Source: Pseudomonadota bacterium (GTDB lineage Bacteria > Pseudomonadota > Alphaproteobacteria > 16-39-46). From it: 36,776 nt of DNA. Positions within the stretch are counted from its first letter, which is position 1; each line of letters begins with the position of its first letter. The stretch covers positions 1 through 36,776 of the forward strand of contig JAFEBT010000012.1 in NCBI GenBank assembly GCA_018242545.1, in the 5' to 3' direction. Positions 16,475 through 25,258 of this stretch are shown one piece after another. A model generated the notes under the pieces. It worked only from the letters and a program-made list of their open reading frames with translations, made no database searches and had not been told where the DNA came from. The position numbers and the translations under genes were made by a program.

Positions 16475-18160
16475 ATGAATGACATACGAAATGCATGGCA
16501 TCTTATTAAACCCTACTGGAAATCAAGTGAAAAATGGAGCGCGTGGGGGTTTGTCCTGGCTATCATTATTTTAAATATTCTAACTGTCCAAGTTATGGTG
16601 CTCTTAAACGAATGGAACAGAATTTTTTATAATGCACTTCAAGAACTTAATAAAGTTGTCTTTATAGAGCAAATTATCTATTTTTTTGGGCTGGTAGGAT
16701 TTTTACTCATTGTTTTCTTAAGCAAATTTTATTGCGTACAATATCTTCATATTCGTTGGCAACGATGGATGGTCCATGAATATTTAGGATTTTGGCTTAA
16801 AGACCAAGCTTATTATAGAATGCAAATGCTCAAAGATCCAACCGATAACCCAGACCAACGCATTAGTGATGATATTCAATCTTTTGTTTTTCTTACATTA
16901 ACTTTATCAGAAGGCATTTTTAATAGTATTCTGACACTTGCATCTTTTTCGGTTATTTTATGGACACTTTCTGGATCTTTCCCTCTTTTTGGAAATGTAT
17001 ACATCCCAGGATATCTTTTTTGGGCTGCCCTTCTTTATGCTGGAGGAGGGACCTATATAACGCTTAAAATTGGTCGGCCTTTGATTCGACTCGATTTTAA
17101 CCGTGAAAAACTAACTGCTGATTTTCGCTATAGCCTTGTAAGACTTCGTGAAAACACCGAAGCCGTGGCTCTTTATAAGGGAGAACATGAAGAAAAAAGA
17201 GAATTTTATCAACGCTTCGGTTTTGTCGTTCAAAACTTTTATGCGATTATACGTCGATCTATTTTTATTAACTTTTGGACAACGACATATAATAATTTAG
17301 ATACTATATTTCCAATACTCGTGATGGCACCACGTTTTTTTCGAGGAGAAATAAAATTTGGCGATATTACACAGGTAAGCGGTGCTTTTAGTGTTGTACG
17401 AGAGTCTCTTTCTTTTATTGTATCAAGTTACTTTCAGATTGCGTCTTGGCAAGCTGTTGTTTGGCGTTTATCGGGATTTCAAAAGAGTTTAAAAGAAGCT
17501 TATGCCCTTTCTCAGGTTTCTTATGCGGATATTAAAGTCCTTAAAGAAAGCAAAGAAAAAAATTTGACTCTTAATTTCAAAGATATACTTCTTCCCTCAG
17601 GCAAAATCTTACTTAAAAATATTCATGAGGTTCTTAAGCCTAACGAAAATGTCTTAATTTCAGGCCCTTCAGGTGTTGGAAAAAGTACTTTTTTGCGGGC
17701 CTTATCTGGAATATGGCCTTTTGGGCACGGAACAGTTTCTTTTCCTCAAAATGAAAATTTTTTATTTGTTCCACAATATTCTTATATGCCACTTGGCTCA
17801 TTAAAAACAGTCTTAGCCTATCCGCTTACTCTAAAGAGTGTTTCCCCTGATTTAAATTTTCCGAAAATTCTGGATCTTTGTCATCTTTCACATCTGAAGT
17901 CTTCTCTTGATAAAGTTGAGAATTGGAGCCATATCCTCTCAGGAGGAGAACAACAGCGTATTGCATTCGCGCGCGCTCTTATTATGCAACCCCAATGGCT
18001 TTTTCTGGACGAAGCTACAAGCGCCCTTGATGAAGATCTTGAAGAAAAACTTTATTTGCTTTTAAAAACACATCTTAAAAAAACAACGATTATTAGCGTC
18101 GGGCATCGTTCTACGCTTCGCTCATTCCATAAGCATGAAATTATTTTAAAATTTCCTTAA
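16475..18160 (+). CDS. SbmA/BacA/YddA-type ABC transporter (permease-ATPase)
   Basis: About 561 residues; an upstream in-frame TTG at 16460 is possible but the ATG is preferred. The N-terminal half is a six-helix membrane domain of the SbmA/BacA (ABC_membrane_2) kind, with LNEWNRIFYNALQELN, LHIRWQRWM, and DNPDQRISDDIQSF, all family hallmarks. The C-terminal ATPase has Walker A GPSGVGKS (Lys403), signature LSGGEQQR (about 488), Walker B WLFLDEA (Asp512-Glu513) and the H-loop SVGHRS. The fused layout is that of E. coli YddA and Mycobacterium BacA-like exporters/importers, some of which handle peptides or cobalamin. Substrate unknown. BacA relatives matter for intracellular survival in other alphaproteobacteria, an analogy only, since those lack the ATPase. 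Confidence 0.93.
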   Translation: MNDIRNAWHLIKPYWKSSEKWSAWGFVLAIIILNILTVQVMVLLNEWNRIFYNALQELNKVVFIEQIIYFFGLVGFLLIVFLSKFYCVQYLHIRWQRWMVHEYLGFWLKDQAYYRMQMLKDPTDNPDQRISDDIQSFVFLTLTLSEGIFNSILTLASFSVILWTLSGSFPLFGNVYIPGYLFWAALLYAGGGTYITLKIGRPLIRLDFNREKLTADFRYSLVRLRENTEAVALYKGEHEEKREFYQRFGFVVQNFYAIIRRSIFINFWTTTYNNLDTIFPILVMAPRFFRGEIKFGDITQVSGAFSVVRESLSFIVSSYFQIASWQAVVWRLSGFQKSLKEAYALSQVSYADIKVLKESKEKNLTLNFKDILLPSGKILLKNIHEVLKPNENVLISGPSGVGKSTFLRALSGIWPFGHGTVSFPQNENFLFVPQYSYMPLGSLKTVLAYPLTLKSVSPDLNFPKILDLCHLSHLKSSLDKVENWSHILSGGEQQRIAFARALIMQPQWLFLDEATSALDEDLEEKLYLLLKTHLKKTTIISVGHRSTLRSFHKHEIILKFP

Positions 18161-18455
18161 AAAATAAAATTTCTTTTTGAAAGCTTAAATTCTTTCTCCT
18201 AAAGGTTTTCTGAATGAAACTTATAAAAAATTATAATTTATTCAAGAGGTTGCCTAAAAATTAAGAGTTGCATTCCTTTGAATTTGTATTACGATTCAAA
18301 ACATATAGTTTAAAAAATCTCCATCGGTTAAAAGTATACCTTCTCTTACGCGTTTAATAATTATAATGGCGTTATATATAAGTTTGCTAAATTCTTCGGA
18401 TGAGGGTTTCCTCTCTTCCAAATTTTAAATATGTTAATAGAAGTGATCCTGATAT

Positions 18456-19697
18456 ATGAAAAATAAAGTTATTTATGCAAGCAGCATCGGAAATGCCTTA
18501 GAATTTTTTGATTTTATCCTTTATGGCGCCTTTTTTAATATAATTGCTTCTACGTTTTTTCCAGCGAATGATAAAAACTTAAGTCTTCTTTTAAGTCTTG
18601 GCGGGTTCAGTGTAGGATTCCTCATGAGGCCTTTTGGTGCTCTTATCTTTGGGTATTTTGGAGATGTCATTGGTCGCAAAAAAACGCTTTCAATTTCCAT
18701 TTTTTTAATGGGCATTCCAACTTTTCTAATTGGAATTTTACCCAGCTATAATGAAATTGGAATTTTTGCCCCCCTTCTTATTGTCGCAGGGCGCCTCATT
18801 CAAGGCGTTTGTATTGGGGGAGAATATACAGGGGCATATATTTTTGCCAGTGAACATGCCCAAAAGAATCCAGGACTTATCGGAGGAATAATTACGTCAT
18901 CCTGTGGCGTTGGGGCCTTTGCAGCAACAGGATTAAATGCCCTGACATATTTGCCGGAATTGCCTGAATGGTGTTGGAGAGTTCCTTTTCTTTTAGGAAG
19001 CTGCGTTAGTATTCTTGGATTTTACATTCGTCGAAATCTTTCAGAAACACCTGCTTTTTTAAATACGTTTTCAACAGCTTCTGTTCCTATATTAAAAACG
19101 ATTAAACTTCGAAAGCCAGCTTGTGTTCTTTCTTTTACCCTCGGCGCGCTCATTGGGGCTCTTGTCTATACAGTTTTTGGATTTTTAAATGTGTACGTTC
19201 ATAAATATATTGCCATTCCCTTATCAATTGCAGTGCGTGTAAATCTCGTTTCTATCTTAGTCTTCACGTTAAGCAGCCCTTTTTTAAGCATGCTCTATGA
19301 CAAACTACCATCTTTTTCTTTTTTAAGAGTTGTTTCGTATGTTTTATTCTTTTCTATGGTACCAATCTTCTGGCTGATTTCCTCTCCTTTTCCTCTTTTA
19401 ATTCTTTTAGGAGAAATCACTTTAGCTCTTGGAACGGCCACAATTGCAGGAACTGGTCTTGCCCTTATGCAGAATCTCTTTCCAGTAAAAGAACGTTATA
19501 GTGGAATTTCTTTTTTCTTTAACCTTGGAATGGGTATACTCGGAGGAACTGCTCCAATTATATATTTTGAGGTTATTGATGGATTAAAAGAAAATTTATA
19601 CTTTCCTGCTTATTATTTAATGTTCTTAGTTTCTCTTTTTTATGGCGCTTTACTTTTCATTAAGTATGTCAATCAGAAAAAAAAAGGAAAGATCTGA
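18456..19697 (+). CDS. MFS transporter, ProP/MHS-type
   Basis: 413 residues and about twelve membrane segments. The N terminus IGNALEFFDFILYGAFFNII and the FLMRPFGALIFGYFGDVIGR stretch with motif A are the signature of the metabolite:H+ symporter branch (ProP, KgtP, ShiA). GRLIQGVCIGGEYTGAYIF is the matching motif in helix 4. Members import proline/betaine, dicarboxylates or similar by proton symport at the inner membrane. The substrate cannot be read from the sequence. Many copies of this branch are typical of host-dependent alphaproteobacteria. It stands alone, 295 bp after the ABC gene; no strong ribosome binding site or terminator was seen. Confidence 0.93.
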   Translation: MKNKVIYASSIGNALEFFDFILYGAFFNIIASTFFPANDKNLSLLLSLGGFSVGFLMRPFGALIFGYFGDVIGRKKTLSISIFLMGIPTFLIGILPSYNEIGIFAPLLIVAGRLIQGVCIGGEYTGAYIFASEHAQKNPGLIGGIITSSCGVGAFAATGLNALTYLPELPEWCWRVPFLLGSCVSILGFYIRRNLSETPAFLNTFSTASVPILKTIKLRKPACVLSFTLGALIGALVYTVFGFLNVYVHKYIAIPLSIAVRVNLVSILVFTLSSPFLSMLYDKLPSFSFLRVVSYVLFFSMVPIFWLISSPFPLLILLGEITLALGTATIAGTGLALMQNLFPVKERYSGISFFFNLGMGILGGTAPIIYFEVIDGLKENLYFPAYYLMFLVSLFYGALLFIKYVNQKKKGKI

Positions 19698-19812
19698 AAA
19701 ATTTATAGATATATTTGCGGCTAAAGACCCTTCTTCATTCTTGTCTTTTTCTGATACAGAAGAAGAAAGAGGAAAAATTACACACATCGGGTAAAAAGGA
19801 TTATTCTAAGTT

Positions 19813-19902
19813 TGGCGGATGGGGTGGGATTCGAACCCACGAAGGAGTTTCCCCCTTGCCGGTTTTCAAGACCGGTGCCTTCAACCGCTCGGCCACCCAT
19901 CC
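19813..19902 (-). tRNA. tRNA-Ser (anticodon UGA)
   Basis: A 90-nt class II tRNA on the minus strand. Acceptor GGATGGG pairs with CCCATCC, discriminator G, encoded CCA. D-arm GGCCGAGCGGTTGAAGGC, anticodon stem CCGGT/ACCGG around CTTGAAA (anticodon TGA), long variable arm, T-arm GGTTCGAATCC. The anticodon and long variable arm identify serine. It is one of the few minus-strand genes right of 16.4 kb. Confidence 0.97.
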
Positions 19903-20182
19903 ATTTAGCGAAAAATAAATTCTCTCTGAACAACAGGTCTCAAATTGAACCGATCTCGTCAAGAAAAATTTTTAATAAATATCTTTTTATGCCTTATTTT
20001 TATCTTGAAAGGTTCGGAAGAGACTTTCTTTTCGAAGCATTAAAGAAAGAAAAACTCCCATATAACCTCACATTTTTTAAAAATATATTAAAAAAAAGAA
20101 AGTTTAACTCTTTTTCTTGAATGTTGAGCTCGTTTTAAGGTACATTGCTTAAAAATTAGGCATTTTCTCAGAAAGCACTTGA

Positions 20183-21199
20183 ATGACCTCTTTAACTATT
20201 GGCAATGTTTCACTTGATTCTCCTGTCATCTTAGCTCCTATGTCAGGAGTGACAGACCTACCTTTCCGCAGTCTTGTTAAAAAATTCGGAGCAGGGTTGG
20301 TTATTTCAGAAATGATTGCAAGTGAAGCTATGATTCGGGAAACAAGACAATCTCTCAAAAAATGCGCCCATCGTATTGAAGAATTTCCTATGGCTGTTCA
20401 GTTGGCAGGATGTGACCCGCAGGTTATGGCCGAAGCTGCACGTCTTAATGTTGATAGGGGCGCTCAAATTATTGACATTAACATGGGCTGTCCTGTTAAA
20501 AAGGTTGTAAATGGTCATGCCGGCTCAGCCCTTATGAAAGATGAGTACAAAGCATCTAAAATTATGGAAGCAACCGTCAATGCTGTTAAAATTCCTGTTA
20601 CGTTAAAAATGAGAATGGGTTGGGATGATAACTCTTTAAATGCACCTAAGCTTGCAAAAATTGCTGAAAATTGTGGTATAAAAATGATTACGATTCATGG
20701 TCGTACGCGATGTCAACTCTATAATGGACAAGCGAATTGGCCTTTTATTAAAACAGTAAAAGAAGCTGTTAAAATTCCTGTCGTGGGAAATGGAGATGTA
20801 AAAACTGTTGAAGATGCACGTTCTCTCTTAGATGAGTCCTCTGCTGATGCTGTTATGATTGGACGGGGTACTTATGGAAGACCCTGGTTTCTAAATCAAG
20901 TAAATACATTTTTAAAAACGGGAAAAAAACTTGCAGATCCTTCTTTAAGAGATCAAAAAGAAACTATTCTTGAGCATTTTGAACAAACGCTTATACACTA
21001 TGGAGAAGAAACAGGAATTCTATTGATGCGTAAACATCTTGGCTGGTATAGTAAAGGGCTTCCTAATTCTGCAGACTTTCGTGTAAGAATTAATACTTCT
21101 CAAACAAGAAAAGACGTTTTAAACTTCTTAAATCAATACTATGAATCTATTGAGGCAGATTCGACTTTTTCTCTTCAAAATAAGGAAATTATATTTTAG
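20183..21199 (+). CDS. dusB: tRNA-dihydrouridine synthase DusB (NifR3)
   Basis: 338 residues. FMN-binding TIM barrel with the start APMSGVTDLPFRSLVKKFGA, the catalytic-cysteine motif INMGCPVKKV (Cys103), LKMRMGWDD, TIHGRTRCQLYNG, and VVGNGDVKTVEDA and MIGRGTYGRPW in the phosphate-binding part. A small helical domain follows. It reduces uridines in the D-loop of tRNAs. It heads the row dusB - fis-like - ntrY - ntrX - trkA; in alphaproteobacteria dusB (nifR3) normally precedes ntrB-ntrC-ntrY-ntrX. The next start codon is three bases after its stop, so the genes are very likely cotranscribed. Confidence 0.98.
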   Translation: MTSLTIGNVSLDSPVILAPMSGVTDLPFRSLVKKFGAGLVISEMIASEAMIRETRQSLKKCAHRIEEFPMAVQLAGCDPQVMAEAARLNVDRGAQIIDINMGCPVKKVVNGHAGSALMKDEYKASKIMEATVNAVKIPVTLKMRMGWDDNSLNAPKLAKIAENCGIKMITIHGRTRCQLYNGQANWPFIKTVKEAVKIPVVGNGDVKTVEDARSLLDESSADAVMIGRGTYGRPWFLNQVNTFLKTGKKLADPSLRDQKETILEHFEQTLIHYGEETGILLMRKHLGWYSKGLPNSADFRVRINTSQTRKDVLNFLNQYYESIEADSTFSLQNKEIIF

Positions 21200-21201
21200 T
21201 C

Positions 21202-21513
21202 ATGTCATTTAAAGATACGCTTACACCCCTTTCTACCCTTGAGCCAAAAGAAAAGAATACTTTCTTAAATTCTATTACCCTTACAGATTTTATTGCACAG
21301 TATTGTGATTCTTACTTAAACAATAATAATTCTTTTTCAACAAAGGGTGGATTATATCCTCTTTTAATATCAGAAATTGACCGTTCATTGTTTCAAAAGG
21401 TTCTTGAGCATACAAAAGGAAACCAATCTCAAACGGCAGATATTTTAGGAATAAATCGAAATACATTACGTAAAAAGCTAAAAAACCTTGGTTTTAATGA
21501 TGAGCAAAAATAA
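21202..21513 (+). CDS. Fis-like DNA-binding protein, apparent NtrC C-terminal remnant
   Basis: 103 residues. The C-terminal half, roughly 55-100, is a Fis/NtrC-type helix-turn-helix: LISEIDRSLFQKVLEHTKG, then ADILGINRNTLRKKLKNLG. Before it, SITLTDFIAQYCDSYL and GGLYPLLISEI match the linker and entry of the DNA-binding end of alphaproteobacterial NtrC, where a GLY...EIERPL segment sits at this point. There is no receiver and no AAA+ ATPase, and ntrB is also absent. So this looks like the stand-alone DNA-binding domain of a reduced NtrC, sitting exactly where ntrC belongs. It could act as a nucleoid or dimeric site-specific protein like Fis of E. coli, itself encoded next to dusB. It overlaps the start of ntrY. 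Confidence 0.88.
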   Translation: MSFKDTLTPLSTLEPKEKNTFLNSITLTDFIAQYCDSYLNNNNSFSTKGGLYPLLISEIDRSLFQKVLEHTKGNQSQTADILGINRNTLRKKLKNLGFNDEQK

Positions 21514-23794
21514 GTCTCTCAAAAAAGGAACTTGGCGTTTCTTTATAAAAAAACCTATAATTTTTTTTCTTTCCTATTTAAAATTATATAAAACGTTTTC
21601 CCGTGATCGTCTTATTGCTTTGACACTTGGATTAGGCGTTTGTGTGCTTGGAATTCTTACATTTACGGCTTTGCGTGATCCTGAATTTCTGACATTAAAC
21701 GTGCAGCATGTGTTTGCGCTTCTCTTAGCCGACTTTATCTTCTTAGCTCTCATCGTTCTTGTTATTGCAAGACGTCTGACAATTTTATGGGCAGAGCATA
21801 AAAAAGGATTAGCAGGTTCTCATTTACACGTAAGGCTTGTTCTTTTATTTGGCCTAATTTCTGCTATTCCTGCTATTTTGGTTGCGATATTTTCTGGATT
21901 ATTTTTTCATTATGGTATTGAATCTTGGTTTAGCACACATGTTAAAACGGCTTTAGATGAGTCTTCTGCTGTGGCTCAAGCTTATTTAAAAGAACATCAA
22001 AAATCCATTGCGACTGACGCCTCTTTAATGGCCAGAGATGTAAGCCGAAATCTTACAGATCTTTTAAATGATTCCATAAAATTTAATGATTATCTTTCTT
22101 TTATGACAACTCTACGCTCTTTGCGTGAAGCCGTCGTATTTGATGAAGCTCATAATGTATTAGCACGATCAAATTTTAGCTTTTCTTTGGAGTTTGAGCC
22201 TGTCTCTCAACTTGCGGTTGATCAAGCGAGAAGAGGAGAAATTTCCATCTTAACAGGCGAAAACAGTGACCGCGTAAGAGCTATTATACAGATCGACTCC
22301 CTTAATCCGACTTTGGGACCTCTTTACTTATATGTAGGTCGCCATGTCGATCCCCATGTTCTTGGAAAGGTTATTCAAGCCGAAGGAGCGATCTCAGAAT
22401 ATAAAATACTTGAACAAAATCAATCTAATTTTCAGATTACGTTTTTTTTAATTTTTGCAGCTGTTGCTCTTCTTCTTCTTTTAATGGCCATATGGGTAGG
22501 TCTTCTTGTCGCAACTCAAATTGTGCGCCCTATTAGTTATTTAATAGATGCTTCACGACAAGTTGGATCAGGAAATTTAAGTTTTCGAATTCCAGAAAAA
22601 AGAAGTATAGCCCATGAAGGAGAAATTTCAAAACTTATCCATACATTTAACATTATGACTTCAAAACTTGAGCTTCAACAATCAGAACTTAAGGAAGCCT
22701 CACAACAAATTGAACTTCGAAGACAATTTACAGAGTCTGTTTTATCAAACGTCTCTGCAGGAATTATAGGTCTTGATTCAAAAGCTAAAATCAACCTTGC
22801 AAATAGCTCAGCTTCTCTTCTCTTGGAGACTCAGTTAGAAAATCAAATTAATCAGCCTATTTTAAAAGTTTTTCCTGAAATTTCTAATTTACTTGAAAAA
22901 AAGATGTCTGAAACACATCCTCAACTTTTAGAATCTCAAGTTCATATAAATAGAGGAGGGCATACAAGAACATTTCTTGTTCGCATCTCATCCCAAAATG
23001 CCCAAAAAGAAAAAAACAAAGGATTTGTTCTAACATTTGATGATTTAACTGAACAGCTCTCGGATCAACGTAAAGCGGCATGGTCAGATGTCGCCAGGCG
23101 CATTGCACATGAAATTAAGAATCCTTTAACACCTATACAACTTTCTGCAGAAAGACTGAGACGAAAGTATGCTTCTCAAATTACAACAGATTCTGAGAGT
23201 TTTCTAAGATGTGTTGATACAATTATGCGGCAAGTAGAGACAATTGGATCTTTGGTTTCGGAGTTTTCTGCTTTTGCTCGTATGCCTGCACCTATTATGA
23301 AACAAGAAAACTTAATTGATATTTGTCATCAAGCTGTTCTTCTTCAACAAAATGCCCATCCTTATATTACATACAAAGTTAATTTTCCAAAAAAACCACT
23401 CATTTTAGAATGCGATGCACAACAACTTATGCAAACATTAACAAATTTGCTCAAAAATGCTGCTGAATCTATTGACGAAAAATTATTAACACTTCAAAAT
23501 AAACCTCATTTGGAAGAAACTGAGTCTTCTGAGCCTGAACAAATTACCCTTCATCTTTCACAAGAAAGCGATGGGATTGTAAAGTTAGATATTATTGACA
23601 CTGGTTCAGGACTTCCAAAGGCAGGACGTGAAAGGCTTACGGAACCTTATTATACAACCCGTGCCCAAGGAACAGGTCTTGGTCTTGCTATTGTCAAAAA
23701 GATTATGCAAGATCATCATGGTGCTCTAGAATTAAAAGACAGAGAAGATGGATTGGGTGCTCACGTGAAATTGTTATTCTTTCCTCATACATAA
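21497..23794 (+). CDS. ntrY: Sensor histidine kinase NtrY
   Basis: About 765 residues. Three hydrophobic segments near the N terminus (LIALTLGLGVCVLGILTF; LADFIFLALIVLVIA; LLFGLISAIPAILVAIFSG), a periplasmic region, a fourth segment (ITFFLIFAAVALLLLLMAIW), then HAMP, a PAS domain, the phospho-acceptor ARRIAHEIKNPLTPIQLSAE (His538) and an ATPase with LTNLLKNAAESI, DTGSGLP and GTGLGLAIVKKIM. All catalytic boxes look intact. It phosphorylates NtrX, encoded directly after it; the pair responds to nitrogen or redox state in other alphaproteobacteria. ATGs at 21497 and 21500 overlap the fis-like stop and lack a separate ribosome binding site, so coupling to the upstream gene is likely; a TTG at 21488 is less likely. 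Confidence 0.96.
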   Translation: MMSKNKSLKKGTWRFFIKKPIIFFLSYLKLYKTFSRDRLIALTLGLGVCVLGILTFTALRDPEFLTLNVQHVFALLLADFIFLALIVLVIARRLTILWAEHKKGLAGSHLHVRLVLLFGLISAIPAILVAIFSGLFFHYGIESWFSTHVKTALDESSAVAQAYLKEHQKSIATDASLMARDVSRNLTDLLNDSIKFNDYLSFMTTLRSLREAVVFDEAHNVLARSNFSFSLEFEPVSQLAVDQARRGEISILTGENSDRVRAIIQIDSLNPTLGPLYLYVGRHVDPHVLGKVIQAEGAISEYKILEQNQSNFQITFFLIFAAVALLLLLMAIWVGLLVATQIVRPISYLIDASRQVGSGNLSFRIPEKRSIAHEGEISKLIHTFNIMTSKLELQQSELKEASQQIELRRQFTESVLSNVSAGIIGLDSKAKINLANSSASLLLETQLENQINQPILKVFPEISNLLEKKMSETHPQLLESQVHINRGGHTRTFLVRISSQNAQKEKNKGFVLTFDDLTEQLSDQRKAAWSDVARRIAHEIKNPLTPIQLSAERLRRKYASQITTDSESFLRCVDTIMRQVETIGSLVSEFSAFARMPAPIMKQENLIDICHQAVLLQQNAHPYITYKVNFPKKPLILECDAQQLMQTLTNLLKNAAESIDEKLLTLQNKPHLEETESSEPEQITLHLSQESDGIVKLDIIDTGSGLPKAGRERLTEPYYTTRAQGTGLGLAIVKKIMQDHHGALELKDREDGLGAHVKLLFFPHT

Positions 23795-23808
23795 TTAGGG
23801 ATAAATCT

Positions 23809-25206
23809 ATGGCCTACGAAATTCTTGTTGTTGATGATGAAGCTGATATCCGGAACCTTATTTCGGATATCCTTCAAGATGAAGGGTATGTCGTACATTT
23901 GGCTTCAAATGGTGCAAATGCCATTGAAATCATTAAGTCACGACGTCCCAATCTTGTCTTCTTGGATATTTGGCTTAATGATAGTCGATTTGATGGGATT
24001 GAACTTTTAGATGTTATAAAAAAGGATCACCCTTTTGTTCCTGTTATTATGATCAGTGGACATGGGACAATTGAAACTGCCGTCAATACCTTAAAAAAAG
24101 GAGCATATGACTTTATAGAAAAACCCTTTACAGTTGAGCGTCTTTTGCTTTCCGTCAAAAAAGCCTTAGAAGCAGCTGATTTAAAACGAGAGAATGATGC
24201 CTTAAAACGTCGGATTTTTGATTCGAAAGATTTTATTGGAAATTCTATAGCAGCCCAGCAAATAAGGGCCACAATTACTAAAGTTGCACAAACGAACAGC
24301 CGCGTCATGATTACTGGGCCCGTTGGTTCTGGACAAGAATTTGTTGCACGCCTAATTCATAACCAATCTAAAAGAGCAGAAGGCCCCTTTGTAGTCTTTG
24401 ATTGTAGAGGCCATACACCAGAGTCTTTTGAAGAAGCTCTTTTAGGCAGAGAAGGAGATAAAACAGCACCTCTTATTCCTTCGACTGTTGGTATGCTTGA
24501 AGAAGCCCATAATGGAACTCTCTTTTTAGATCATGTTTCATTCATCCCCCTTGAAGCGCAATCTAAATTTGTGCGAATTCTTCATGATTTGAATTTTGAA
24601 CGTTTAGGGGGAACAAAAAAAATTCGTGTAGATGTGAGAATTTTAAGTTCAACCACAGAAAACCTTGCAGAACTTGTAAAACTTGGAAAATTTAGAGAAG
24701 ACCTCTTTTATAGACTTAATGTTGTAAATATTACACTTCCACCTCTTAATGAAAGACAAGAAGATATTCTGTTGCTTATGGATTATTTTTTAAAAAAAGC
24801 AAATCCTAAAGCTTTAAACTTACCTTTGCGTTCTTTTACAGAGGAAGCAAAAACAAAACTTACGAATTACGCATGGCCAGGAAATGTTCGGCAGGTTCGC
24901 AATGTAGCGGAATGGATTACAATTGTCAGTAAAGACAGAACAGAAGATTTTTTAGGGGAAGATGTACTTCCTCCAGAAATCGTTTCAGGGTCTCCTTCAA
25001 TTTTAGCGCTTGATGGAGGAGAAGAGCTTTTAAAACTCTCTTTAAGAGAAGCAAGAGAAATTTTTGAGCGGCAATACTTAGCATCTCAAATTATTCGTTT
25101 TGGAGGAAATATTTCAAAAACGTCTGATTTTGTTGGCATGGAGCGTTCAGCATTACATCGAAAACTTCGTTCCTTAGGGCTTGGAAACCAACATGCGGCC
25201 TCTTAA
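23809..25206 (+). CDS. ntrX: Response regulator NtrX with degenerate AAA+ domain
   Basis: 465 residues: receiver (ILVVDDEADIRNLISDIL, LVFLDIWL with the phospho-acceptor Asp, KKGAYDFIEKPF), AAA+ domain (about 140-370) and Fis-type HTH (EIFERQYLASQIIRFGGNI, then MERSALHRKLRSLG). The receiver is complete. The AAA+ part is not: Walker A reads GPVGSGQE with Gln176 in place of Lys, Walker B reads LFLDHV with His242 in place of Glu, and the ESELFGHEKGAFTGA segment is replaced by an unrelated PESFEEALLGREGDK stretch. ATP hydrolysis and sigma-54 contact are therefore unlikely. Alphaproteobacterial NtrX often lacks GAFTGA, but the loss of both Walker residues goes further. It probably acts as a phosphorylation-switched DNA-binding regulator. 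Confidence 0.95.
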   Translation: MAYEILVVDDEADIRNLISDILQDEGYVVHLASNGANAIEIIKSRRPNLVFLDIWLNDSRFDGIELLDVIKKDHPFVPVIMISGHGTIETAVNTLKKGAYDFIEKPFTVERLLLSVKKALEAADLKRENDALKRRIFDSKDFIGNSIAAQQIRATITKVAQTNSRVMITGPVGSGQEFVARLIHNQSKRAEGPFVVFDCRGHTPESFEEALLGREGDKTAPLIPSTVGMLEEAHNGTLFLDHVSFIPLEAQSKFVRILHDLNFERLGGTKKIRVDVRILSSTTENLAELVKLGKFREDLFYRLNVVNITLPPLNERQEDILLLMDYFLKKANPKALNLPLRSFTEEAKTKLTNYAWPGNVRQVRNVAEWITIVSKDRTEDFLGEDVLPPEIVSGSPSILALDGGEELLKLSLREAREIFERQYLASQIIRFGGNISKTSDFVGMERSALHRKLRSLGLGNQHAAS

Positions 25207-25258
25207 AATGCAAAAAATTTTCTTTAATTCCTCTAAAAAATCATCGTAAAGGCATCAC

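Noticed and set aside
19812-20120. Open frames across tRNA-Ser resembling a 'GxGFEPT' peptide
   Set aside because: This is the familiar false translation of a tRNA-Ser antisense strand, often misannotated as a protein.
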